A stretch of 64,000 nucleotides of DNA from Lates calcarifer (lineage: Eukaryota; Chordata; Actinopteri; Centropomidae). The position numbers and the translations under genes were made by a program. A model generated the notes under the pieces. It made no database searches, was not told the origin of the DNA, and worked only from the letters and a program-made list of their open reading frames with translations. Shown piece by piece: positions 1-8,900 of this stretch. How positions within the stretch are numbered: the first letter of the stretch is position 1; each line of letters begins with the position of its first letter. Location of the stretch: contig NC_066836.1 of NCBI RefSeq assembly GCF_001640805.2, positions 1,325,798 to 1,389,797 on the forward strand, given 5' to 3'.

Positions 1-565
1 TAGGTAAATATTGTTATTATAGTTTTTACAGAAATAATATCTAACTATACTGTACATAAATATGTATATTTTTTGTATTAAATAATAAAATATTTGGAAT
101 CATATAATAGTACACACAGATATATATAAAATGTTTCATGATTTTGATTATTACTTTCTAAAATATATTTAGTATCCAAAAAATATTTGCCACCATATAT
201 CAATTAAAATATATTCACTATACTTATAATTACGTGTGGAAATAATGTAGCACATGGATAAATAACATTAAAGACAATAGAAATGATGCAGATTTACAGA
301 CATATTTGTAAGGAGAGGTTGATAAAATCACCTCTTGACTCACTGATGGAGTCTGAAGGTTTATTAAACTGCAGGTGTTAATAAAACAGCAAATGGAGCA
401 AATATATCACTGATAGGATCCTCTCATTACTTCTACCATTTTAACATTTTGTGCTGCACAAGAAAAGACAGACGATTAATACCAACATAAAACTTAAAGC
501 ATGAGTTAACAAACTTAAAAACTTGATCAACAAACAACTGAAACATAATAAATGTTTATTCTTAC
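1..565. other. AT-rich stretch beyond the J segment
   Basis: No coding region is seen. On the minus strand this lies 3' of the J segment's splice donor, so it should be the start of the J-to-constant-region intron. The constant exons are not in the window. The small minus-strand frame here is only read-through from the J segment. Confidence 0.6.
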
Positions 566-629
566 CTGTTACATACAGTTTAGTTCCAGAGCCGAGGATT
601 AAGTAGTTGTTGGAATCACTTGATCCTCC
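566..629 (-). CDS. trgj: T-cell receptor gamma-like J segment
   Basis: A 64-nt J segment that supplies framework 4 of a rearranged receptor chain. It is preceded on the minus strand by a 12-spacer recombination signal and ends at a splice donor (ACAG|GTAAG, donor at 561-565). In the frame following the heptamer it encodes GGSSDSNNYLI then LGSGTKLYVT. The GxGTKLxVT core is typical of teleost gamma-chain J segments. The residue before GSG is Leu, where J segments normally carry Phe (FGxG). The 12-RSS on J and 23-RSS on the V segments obey the 12/23 rule for TRG, TRA or Ig lambda. The GTKLYVT ending and the V sequences favour gamma, but this was not confirmed by a search. Confidence 0.8.
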
Positions 630-657
630 CACAGTGAGAGAGACTGATACAAAAACC
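630..657 (-). other. 12-spacer recombination signal sequence of the J segment
   Basis: On the plus strand the order is heptamer CACAGTG (630-636), a 12-bp spacer (637-648) and nonamer ACAAAAACC (649-657). It abuts the J coding end at 629. Heptamer and nonamer are close to consensus, so this is a credible RAG1/2 target. Confidence 0.9.
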
Positions 658-915
658 TGTCTGCTGTTGAATGTGTCAGCTGAGGTGAACGAGTCCAAAT
701 GATGAAGCAGTATCATATTTCAGCTCCATGATGTGTTTCTCTAATGTTCACATGCAGATTACAGTATATATAAAGATTACATTGAGTATTTTGTGTGTGT
801 ATTTCAACCATTTACCATTGTCATTGTCTGAGATGGAGGTGAAATATGTGAACCTGGGCTGTGGTTTACTGCTCTCTTCCTGTCACAAACACTGTTTGAC
901 ATCTGTTCATCTGTT

Positions 916-953
916 GGTTTTTGTTCAGGCTGCACCCATCATTTCTCACTGTG
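916..953 (-). other. 23-type RSS of the V pseudogene
   Basis: Plus-strand nonamer GGTTTTTGT (916-924), 22-bp spacer, heptamer CACTGTG (947-953) directly against the V coding end. The signal is identical to those of the two intact V segments, so the RSS survives although the V exon is broken. Confidence 0.88.
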
Positions 954-1189
954 GGCAGCATTTTTCCAGCAGGCACAGAGGTAGTTGGCTGAATGAGAGA
1001 ATTTAATTTTTGTCACCACCAGCTCACATTCGTACTTTTTCCTTAAAGCTGAGAAATCATTTTTCTGAGGATGACCATAGAGTGAGTAAATCTTCCCATC
1101 AGTCAGATCAATACGCAGAATCACTCTGAGTGGGTCTGTTTCTGTCTTCTGGTACCAATAAACCTGCTTTTTATCACACTGCTCAGTTC
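954..1189 (-). pseudogene. Truncated TCR gamma-like V segment (5' half deleted)
   Basis: The 3' half of a V exon, from QCDKKQVYWYQK to the CDR3 start YLCACWKNAA, adjoining an intact RSS. It matches the V segment at 3578-4035 closely over this part. Just before the framework-1 cysteine region the similarity stops near 1189 and jumps to what in the intact copies lies upstream of the leader (the motif GCTCCTCACTCCTCCCATCA). The leader exon, the short intron and the first framework with its conserved Cys are therefore missing. The jump lies in short CAGTTC/CAGCTC microhomology, consistent with a simple deletion. It could still be cut by RAG but cannot encode a receptor. Confidence 0.85.
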
Positions 1190-1249
1190 AGCTCCTCACT
1201 CCTCCCATCAGCCCCTGCAGTGGACAAATATAGATAAATAGCCTTTCCT

Positions 1250-1330
1250 GCTGTTTTTCCATGTATGTATAAAAGTGTGTCATCAGCGTAGAGTTGTATA
1301 TTCATGCTGTGACACTGTTGTAGACTGATC
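1250..1330 (-). mobile_element. LINE reverse-transcriptase fragment (YADD box)
   Basis: Read on the minus strand this encodes HSMNIQLYADDTLLYIHG, the catalytic YADD box of a non-LTR retrotransposon reverse transcriptase. A longer copy lies at 2755-2885, in the same position relative to a V segment. The fragment was therefore carried along when the V unit duplicated. Confidence 0.7.
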
Positions 1331-1345
1331 AAAGGTTAATTAACA

Positions 1346-2109
1346 CACACTCACAGAAAGTGACATATTATCTTGAACAGTTTCAGGCTAAATGGGGAAA
1401 AAATCACACATGTAGAAATGAAGAAAAAAATTATTTGGCTCATCTACTATTAATCTTTGTAAACCTCACATTACATATTAACTCTGCTTTGTTAGTAGTT
1501 TGTTTTTCAACCTACTTTTAGAAAGTAATACCATTTCTCTCTCCCTTCGTTCGATCTAACACCTCTGTTTGAATTTAGTCATAGCTGCTGAACAGCCTGC
1601 GGTACCAGTGGAATAAAACAAAAACTAACATTAGATATTCATTCCTCTGAGGGACTTTAAAGTTCTGTTTGCTGATATATGTATTAATCCTTTTGAGTAT
1701 TTGTATGTGTACAGACTGCTTTGTGTATGAAACAACTAAATTAGAAGTTCATCAGTAACAAATCAAGAACTAGAGTATCCATTGTTGAGGCCACATTTTT
1801 TGTGCAGTCCTTCTTGTTTGCAGACTTTTCGTTTTATAAAATAAATGACTAGATAAATAAAAAGTATGAAACTGGAGTGAGATCAGGTTCATGAGGAATA
1901 CATTTCTGCAGAAGATGATGGCACCTAAAAGCCCAAAGACACAATAGAAGTTCAGCATCATTATAATGAACCTATGAGTATTTGGAGAATATTAAGTTTA
2001 TGATTGTATAATGGGTGAGTGGATTATACTACAGTAATGGTTTATGAGGTTTCTGTGGTTTACTGCTCTCTTCCTGTCACAAACACTGTTTGACATCTGT
2101 TCATCTGTT
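1346..2109. other. Intergenic spacer between V segments
   Basis: AT-rich DNA with no supported gene. Small frames here show no recognisable domain or splice structure. Confidence 0.5.
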
Positions 2110-2147
2110 GGTTTTTGTTCAGGCTGCACCCATCATTTCTCACTGTG
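2110..2147 (-). other. 23-type RSS of V segment 2
   Basis: Plus-strand nonamer GGTTTTTGT (2110-2118), 22-bp spacer (2119-2140) and heptamer CACTGTG (2141-2147), immediately 3' (minus sense) of the V exon. Confidence 0.9.
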
Positions 2148-2599
2148 GGAACTATAACAGGAGCAGTAGTAGGAGGCTGAATGAGAGGGGCTGTTATTGC
2201 TGATCACCAACTCACAGCCATTCTCTTTCCTCATAGCTGAAAAATCATTTTTCTGAGGATGACTAAAAAATGAGGTACGTTTTTGACCAGTGCGATCAAA
2301 CCGCAGAATCACAGTGAAAGCCTCTGTGTCTTTCTTCTGGTACCAGTAAACATAGTTAGTGCTACACTGCTCAGTTCCTTTACAGCTGATGGTGTCAGTT
2401 TCACCAACTCTTTTAGTCAATGATAACTGGTCCTGAACCAGATCTGCTGCCATGGCAACCAGCGCTGTAGACACACAGACAGGTAGATGAAGGTCAGTGT
2501 GACAGTGTTTGTTAAAGGTTGAGTTTGTTGGCTCCTGATTGGCTGGAAACACTCACCTGAACACAGACAGCACAGAGCAGCAGCTGGGAGGAAAAGCAT
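2148..2599 (-). CDS. trgv: T-cell receptor gamma-like V segment 2
   Basis: Two-exon V gene. The leader exon is 2557-2599, with ATG at 2599 and hydrophobic MLFLPAAALCCLCS, ending at donor GTGAGT (2551-2556). The V exon is 2148-2464, after acceptor CTACAG (2465-2470). The splice completes an Ala codon and gives a continuous leader ending ALVAMA. The V domain has the first Cys (TISCKG), the core Trp (YVYWYQKK), a stretch before the second Cys (SHSASYYC) and a short CDR3 start, CSCYSS. All invariant immunoglobulin-fold residues are present, so it should be functional. It would join the J at 566-629 in the same orientation by deletion. Sequence style favours gamma. Alpha, Ig lambda and novel immune-type receptors are less likely; the last do not carry RSSs. 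Confidence 0.87.
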
Positions 2600-2740
2600 T
2601 TTGTGCAGTGGTGTTTCCTCTGGTGAACCTGGGGAGAAGTGGCGCTCTGATGCAGCTGAGGCCAAACAAGGACGAGCTGTGAGATCAGACGAGGGCCACG
2701 TGCTTTCTGACAGCTCCTCACTCCTCCCATCAGCCCCTGC
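2600..2740 (-). promoter_or_regulatory. Upstream region of V segment 2
   Basis: About 140 bp nearly identical to the region upstream of V segment 3 (4036-4175), with an E-box CACGTG at 2697-2702. Beyond it the DNA switches to LINE sequence, so the V promoter probably lies within this short block. No TATA box is obvious. Confidence 0.45.
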
Positions 2741-2754
2741 GGTGGACAGATTTT

Positions 2755-2885
2755 TTCATGTATGTATAACAATAGTGTCATCAGCATAGAGTTGTACATT
2801 CATGCTGTGAAACTGCTGTGGAAGATCATTAATAATGTTTAGAAGCGAAATGATCAGAGGGCCCAGTGCTGATCCTCCATCATGT
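2755..2885 (-). mobile_element. LINE reverse-transcriptase fragment upstream of V2
   Basis: Minus-strand translation reads GPLIISLLNIINDLP, then QQFHSMNVQLYADDTIVIHT. This matches the region before and including the YADD catalytic box of non-LTR retrotransposon reverse transcriptases. It is a short dead fragment that directly abuts the V2 upstream block. A shorter relative flanks the V pseudogene at 1250-1330. Confidence 0.75.
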
Positions 2886-3539
2886 TTGATAAAGAATAGA
2901 ATGTTTTGAGTTCAAAAGTAGGAATTTTGTCACTGACTGTATCAACTCTTTTTCCAAGCCCAGGCTCAGTTCTTTCTTTTCAAGCTGGGGGTTAGGGATA
3001 GAGAGGGATATAACTAGGATACAACTGAGTATTGCAGAGAGCTGATCCGAGGACAGTGGATATATCTCACTCTTCCCTTAAAAATGGATTCTGCAGAGGA
3101 AAGTTAAAACTAAAAATCTAGTTTAACTTAACATTTCATGTGTGACAGCAACAGTGTATGAAGCCTGTGTGAAGATTAAATAGAAAATGTTCCACTGAGT
3201 CACTTTATTTGACAGGGTCTGATCTGTGGAGGTATAACTGCTGTGTCAGTGAAATTCTACAGCATAGGGTGTGTTTTATTTATTGATCATCATCAGGAAT
3301 TTCACCCAAACAATTTCAACCAATCTGCAGCATAAACATCAGTTAAATTAATAAGTACTGGTCACCAAGAGAGTCACAGAGAGCTGGCAGAGGGCTTTTT
3401 CTGTGAAGGGGCCAAAGAAAGTGTCTCAGTTCAGACTGTTAGTGACTCGGGCTGGGATGGAGGTGAAATATGTGAACCTGGGCTGTGGTTTACTGCTCTC
3501 TTCCTGTCACAAACACTGTTTGACATCTGTTCATCTGTT
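2886..3539. other. Intergenic spacer between V2 and V3
   Basis: No supported gene. From about 3450 to 3540 the DNA repeats the sequence found next to the other V segments' RSSs (also 830-915 and about 2050-2109), so it belongs to the duplicated V unit. Confidence 0.5.
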
Positions 3540-3577
3540 GGTTTTTGTTCAGGCTGCACCCATCATTTCTCACTGTG
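3540..3577 (-). other. 23-type RSS of V segment 3
   Basis: Plus-strand nonamer GGTTTTTGT (3540-3548), 22-bp spacer and heptamer CACTGTG (3571-3577), identical to the other two V signals. Confidence 0.9.
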
Positions 3578-4035
3578 GGCAGCATTTTTCCAGCAGGCAC
3601 AGAGGTAGGTGGCTGAGTGGGTGAGTTTAACTTCTTTGATCACCAGCTCACAGCCATTTGATTTTCTTGAAGCTTTGAAATCATCTCTCTGAGGATGACC
3701 ATAGCGGGAATTCACCTTCCCATCAGTCAGGTCGATACGCAGAATCACTCTGAGCGGGTCTGTTTCTGTCTTCTGGTACCAATAAACCTGCTTTTTATCA
3801 CACTGCTCAGTTCCTTTACAGCTGATGGTGTCAGTTTCACCAACTCTTTTAGTCAATGATAACTGGTCCTGAACCAGATCTTCTGCCATGGCAACCAGCG
3901 CTGTAGAGACACAGACAGGTAGATGAAGGTCAGTGTGACAGTGTTTGTTAAAGGTTGAGTTTGTTGGCTCCTGATTGGCTGGAAACACTCACCTGAACAC
4001 AGACAGCACAGAGCAGCAGCTGGGAGGAAAAGCAT
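3578..4035 (-). CDS. trgv: T-cell receptor gamma-like V segment 3
   Basis: The leader exon is 3993-4035 (43 nt, the same leader as V2), donor GTGAGT at 3987-3992. The V exon is 3578-3900 after acceptor CTACAG at 3901-3906. The V domain keeps the first Cys (TISCKG), Trp (QVYWYQK) and second Cys (THSATYLC), with a longer CDR3 start, CACWKNAA. The leader, intron and framework 1 are almost identical to V2. From CDR1 onward the two differ strongly, as expected where binding residues diversify. It is the most upstream V in the window and reads toward the J at 566-629. Confidence 0.87.
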
Positions 4036-4175
4036 TTTGTGCAGTGGTGTTTCCTCTGGTGAACCTGGGGAGAAGTGGCGCTCTGATGCAGCTGAGGCCA
4101 AACAAGGACGAGCTGTGAGATCAGACGAGGGCCACGTGCTTTCTGACAGCTCCTCACTCCTCCCATCAGCCCCTG
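4036..4175 (-). promoter_or_regulatory. Upstream region of V segment 3
   Basis: Nearly identical to the block upstream of V2, with the same E-box CACGTG at 4133-4138. Similarity ends near 4177, just before the large inverted repeat. Confidence 0.45.
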
Positions 4176-4209
4176 CGGCCCACACAGGAGGCTAGTGTCC
4201 GACAAAAGG

Positions 4210-4423
4210 CCTGTTAGTCTTTGTATTTCACAGAGCTGAAGGAATGCACTTCAAGAAAGGCACAAATATAGATGTTGTAAACCTGTCACACCTGTGTAAG
4301 ATTTCCACCTGTGACACATGAAAACGTCTGCAGTGGATTCACTTCCTTTGATTCACAACATCTATATTTGTGCCTTTCTTGAAGTGCATTCCTTCAGCTC
4401 TGTGAAATACAAAGACTAACAGG
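4210..4423. repeat. Perfect 69-bp inverted repeat with 76-bp loop
   Basis: The left arm 4210-4278 is the exact reverse complement of the right arm 4355-4423, separated by 76 bp. No coding motif is seen. It sits where V3's upstream sequence stops matching that of V2. It could be a foldback (MITE-like) insertion, a relic of the V duplication, or a palindromic assembly artefact. Confidence 0.9.
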
Positions 4424-5600
4424 AGTTTATTTGCTTATTTATAAATGGAAATGATTTCTTAAATCTCTTTTAAGGGAAATCGCCTCAGGTCTTCCTTACA
4501 ACAGTGATCTCAACCACAAGATCTCATGATTATTAGGTTATAGACAGATGAGGTTTGTATGGTGGGTTTTTGTTTGCTGCTATTGCTGAGAAGAAAGAGA
4601 GAAAGGGAAATCAAAGTGTAAGACCGCCACCCTGTGGTTAATCAGAAGAAGTGCAGGGGGATCCAGATGCTGATGCGGTTGCCATGGCGACATGATGATG
4701 CTCTTATTAGCAAATAAATTATAATAAAGATAACAAGAATGGCCAATACTGAACAAAACAACACACAACAGTCACTGACACTTACAGTCAATGCTGTTAA
4801 CAAAAGGCACTCGGACGATCTGATCTCTGTTTTGTTTGCTTTTGTTTAAAGGTGTTTTGGGTGAAATTCTTCTTTATTTTTAATCCTGCTGCTGTTGTTC
4901 ACAACATTTAACAGACTAAAGAAGGCATTCATGTTTCATATTCACAAACCAGACTTCCATTCACATCCGAAATATCTTTAGTATTTAACTTGATTTTTAT
5001 TGTCAATCATTTGCCACAAAGTTCACACCAGATGGCAGCAGCAGGCTGTGTGAACCAGTTTTCCACTGAGTAGAAAGTGTAACTTGGTGGAGCAAGTTAA
5101 TGCCGTATTGATGAAAAGTCACTCAGCATTTATATAAATGTGTCATTCTGGTTCTTTGAGTTGTCTGAAGTGACTGACAACAAGTAATCATTTAATTAAC
5201 ACATTTCTGAATGGAGTACGGCGACTGCAGCTTTCTCTCAAAACCCAGACTCAAGACGGGGAACGTGTATTTGAAACGAGGTCGCTGGATGTTCAGAGGT
5301 TTGAAACCTCTGCTTCTGAGTAATAACTGTAATAATTAATAATCCATATACACCTTCTGTATTTGGTTTAGTCATCCAGTAGTAACAGCTTAACTAACCC
5401 GTTATCAGTATCGCTGCCTTCACACTCAACTAGTTTTATGCCCCCGAATCAACCAAACCACAGTATTATAAAGGCACATTCAGCCAAGAAATGATTTTAA
5501 TACATTTCGGGGTCAAATTCCTCGGATGTAATCAGTTCATTCTGTCTAAACTGCCATGATTCTGCCGTATTGACTTCCTGACACAACAAAACGTCGCTCG
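4424..5600. other. Intergenic region between the V segments and vcpip1
   Basis: No supported gene. Short frames lack recognisable features. The right end grades into the vcpip1 promoter. Confidence 0.55.
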
Positions 5601-5607
5601 ACGCGTT

Positions 5608-5626
5608 GCATTCTGGTAAATGTAGT
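5608..5626 (-). promoter_or_regulatory. ZNF143-like site upstream of vcpip1
   Basis: The minus strand reads ACTACATTTACCAGAATGC, close to the known ZNF143/STAF consensus ACTACAATTCCCAGAATGC. Such sites are common in promoters of ubiquitously expressed genes. It lies about 380 bp before the chosen vcpip1 start codon. Confidence 0.65.
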
Positions 5627-5788
5627 CAACCGAATTTGAATGTAGCTGATTTTAATCATTTAACATTAAATGCAGGTTTAACTAAATGAGTTTTCTCTTG
5701 TTTCGGGTCGATACTGGCACAAAGAAAACAGAAAATGCAGCTATGTAGAGGATTACGTGTAAATATTTAAACGTAGTTACGCAGCAGA

Positions 5789-5805
5789 ACTACAACTCCC
5801 ACAAT
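5789..5805 (+). promoter_or_regulatory. Second ZNF143-like site in the vcpip1 promoter
   Basis: The plus strand reads ACTACAACTCCCACAAT, again resembling the ZNF143 core (ACTACAnnTCCCA). With the site at 5608-5626 it forms an oppositely oriented pair in a TATA-less, CpG-containing promoter. Confidence 0.65.
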
Positions 5806-5999
5806 CTGGCGTCATTGCGTTTCACGTTTAGCAACGGTCAGTCGCTAAAGAAAAAAACAGCCGCTTCCGTGTTGTTCTGGTGTTATTTTGGTTAATAACA
5901 GTCGTTAGCAGGGTCCGGGCTCGTCTGACGGTCTCGCCGGAGTGTGACTATCATGGTTTTGTGAAGCTGACAGACAGTTTCAGCCTTTTTCCCCCCGAA

Positions 6000-8900
6000 A
6001 TGTCGCTGCTACAGAGCTCAAAGAAAAAAGACAAGCGTATTTTGTCTGGTACCTGCCCAGACCCGAAATGTCAGGCGAGGCTGTTCTTCCCCGCTCACGG
6101 CTCCGTTAGCATCGAGTGCACCGAGTGTGGTCAACGCCACGAACAGAAGAACCTGTTAAATGTCGAAGAAGTGACCGATCCGGATGTTGTGCTTCACAAT
6201 CTGCTCAGAAACGCCCTGCTCGGCGTCACCGGGGCCCCGAAGAAAGGGACCGAGCTGGTGAAGGTAATGGGGCTTTCTAATTACCACTGCAAGCTCCTGT
6301 CCCCGGTCCTGACCAGGTACGGCATGGATAAACAAACCGGCAAAGCCAAGCTGCTGAGGGAGATGAACCAAGGTGAGATGTTTGACTGCTCTCTCCTGGG
6401 AGACAGGGCTTTCCTGATCGAGCCGGACCATGTGTCCACCATGGGCTACGGCAAGGACCGGTCAGGAAGCCTCATATACCTCCACGACACCCTGGAGGAG
6501 GTTAAGAAAGCCAACGGGAACAGAGAGTGTCTCATCCCGGTCCATGTAGATGGAGACGGGCACTGCCTGGTCCACGCTGTGTCCAGAGCGCTGGTGGGCA
6601 GAGAACTGTTCTGGCACGCCTTGAGAGAGAATCTCAAACAGAACTTCAAGCAGAACCTGGACCGCTACAAGGCCCTGTTTCAGGACTTTATCGACGCCGC
6701 AGAGTGGGAGGACATCATCAATGAGTGCGACCCCCTGTTCATCCCACCTGAAGGCGTGCCGCTTGGACTGCGCAACATCCACATATTTGGCTTAGCCAAT
6801 GTCCTCCACCGACCCATAATCCTGCTGGACTCCCTGAGCGGAATGAGGAGCTCTGGGGATTATTCAGCCACCTTCCTGCCTGGGCTGGTGCCTGAGGAGC
6901 AGTGCCGGGGCAAAGACGGGAAGCCCAACAAACCCATCTGTATCGCCTGGAGCAGCTCCGGCAGGAACCACTACATCCCTCTGGTGGGAATCAAGAACAC
7001 GGTGTTGCCCAAACTGCCGGCCCGCCTCCTGCCGAAGGCCTGGGGTGTCCCCCAGGAGCTCATCAGGAAGTACATCAAGCTGGAGCCGGACGGGAGCTGC
7101 GTGATCGGCGGCGACCGCAGCTTGCAGGATAAATATCTGATGAGGCTGGTCAACGCCATGGAGGAGGTGTTCATGGAGAAGCACAGCATCCACCCGTCGC
7201 TGGTGGCTGATGTGCACCAGTACGTGTACAGGCGGACCGGCGTGATCGGCATCCAGCCTGAGGAGGTGACTGAGGCAGCTAAGAAGTCGGTGATGGAGAA
7301 CCGGCTGCACCGCTGCCTGATCTGCGGCGCCCTCTCTGAGCTCCACGTCCCTCCAGAGTGGCTGGTTCCTGGTGGGAAGCTCTACAACTTGGCCAAGTCC
7401 ACACACGGCCAGCTACGGCCAGACAAGAACTACAGCTTCCCCCTCAACAACGTGGTCTGCTCTTATGACCCCCAGAGAGATGTCCTCGTCCCAGATTACA
7501 AACTGAGCTCCCTCAACACCTGCAACTGGTGTCACGGCACGTCAGTCCGCCACATCCGCGGCAACGGGTCTGTGGTTTACCTGGACGGGGACAGAACCAA
7601 CACCCGCTCCCAGGGGGGGAAGTGTGGATGTGGCTTCAAGCATTACTGGGAGGGGAAGGAATATGACAACCTCCCCGAGGCCTTCCCCATCACGCTGGAG
7701 TGGGGGGGTCGGGTGGTGCGAGAGACTGTGTACTGGTTCCAGTATGAGACGGACACAACCCTGAACAGCAATGTGTATGACGTGGCCATGAAACTGGTCA
7801 CCAAGCACTTCCCAGGAGAGTTTGGCAGCGAGATCCTGGTGCAGAAAGTGGTCAACACCATCCTGCATCACACCGCCAAGAAGAACCCGGACGAGTACAA
7901 CCCAGTGTCCATCGACGGGGCTCATGTCCAGCGTCTCACCGACACCACAGAGACTCAGCAGGTGGCCGACCCCCAGCCACCCACTAAGATCATCCTGACC
8001 GGTCAGAAAGCGAAGACGCTCCACAAAGAGGAGCTGACGATGAGCCGAGCCGAGCGCAGCATCCAGCAGAGCATCAGCGAGCAGGCCTTCGTCACTCAGA
8101 AGCGACGGACTGACAAGCTGAAGCAGGAGCAGAAAGGCCACGGCCGGACGTCCTCCCCCGGCGGGTCTCCAGAAACCTCCTCCTCCTCTGCTCCGGCCAC
8201 GCCCACAAAATCCTCCTCCCCCTCCTCATCCCACAAGGAGAAGAAGATCCGCGTGACCACCAGTGACGGCAGGCAGGCCATGCTGACCCTGCAGGCCCAC
8301 ACCACCTTCTCAGAGCTGCAGAGGAGCATCACCAACCAGTTTGGCGTGCCGCCGGCGCAGCAGTGCATCCGCTACGGCTTCCCGCCCAAAGAGCTGGTCC
8401 CCCCGAAGGATGGCGAGGAGAACGAGCCCGTGGCGCTGCAGCATGGTGACAGGGTTACCGTGGAGATACTGAGGGGCCCCGAGGACAAGAGCCCCGCGGC
8501 CTCCATCCCTCGAGCCTCCAGCTCGCACTCCGCCCTGCACTCGGTAAAGAGCGAGGACGCCGTGACGTCCGGCAGGATGAGCAGCCGCGAACTCCAGGAC
8601 AGCATTGACCTTGAGATGTCCTCCCTCTGTCTCCTAGCAACCTTGATGGGTAAGAATACAGAGGAATGTGACATGTAGGCCGCCTCCCCCGAGATCCCCC
8701 CCACCCCCAACCACCTCCTCCTCATGAAACTTCTTTTACAGAAACACTGAGTTTAGTCATGAGAGCAGATTTTACAGCAGAGATGAACTGAGTCACTGTA
8801 TCCAGGTAACGTAAGGCAAGTCACTTTATCAGCTGAACTAATAATCAACTCCATTAGTGATTATTCTATTGATTATTTTTAACTAAGCAGTGAAACATTT

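Noticed and set aside
728..1006. Plus-strand frames across the V pseudogene (728-1006, 3403-3624)
   Set aside because: They overlap the RSS and V exon on the opposite strand, repeat only because the V unit is duplicated, and show no protein features.
2148..4035. Novel immune-type receptor or Ig light chain instead of TCR gamma
   Set aside because: Immune-type receptors lack recombination signals. Ig kappa-type V genes carry 12-RSS. The GTKLYVT J and V framework style fit gamma better, though Ig lambda or TCR alpha was not excluded by a search.
5880..5999. vcpip1 starting at the upstream in-frame ATG (5880)
   Set aside because: The 40 extra residues resemble translated 5'UTR. Family N-termini lead quickly into the KKxDKRILSG segment, and the Met at 6000 fits.
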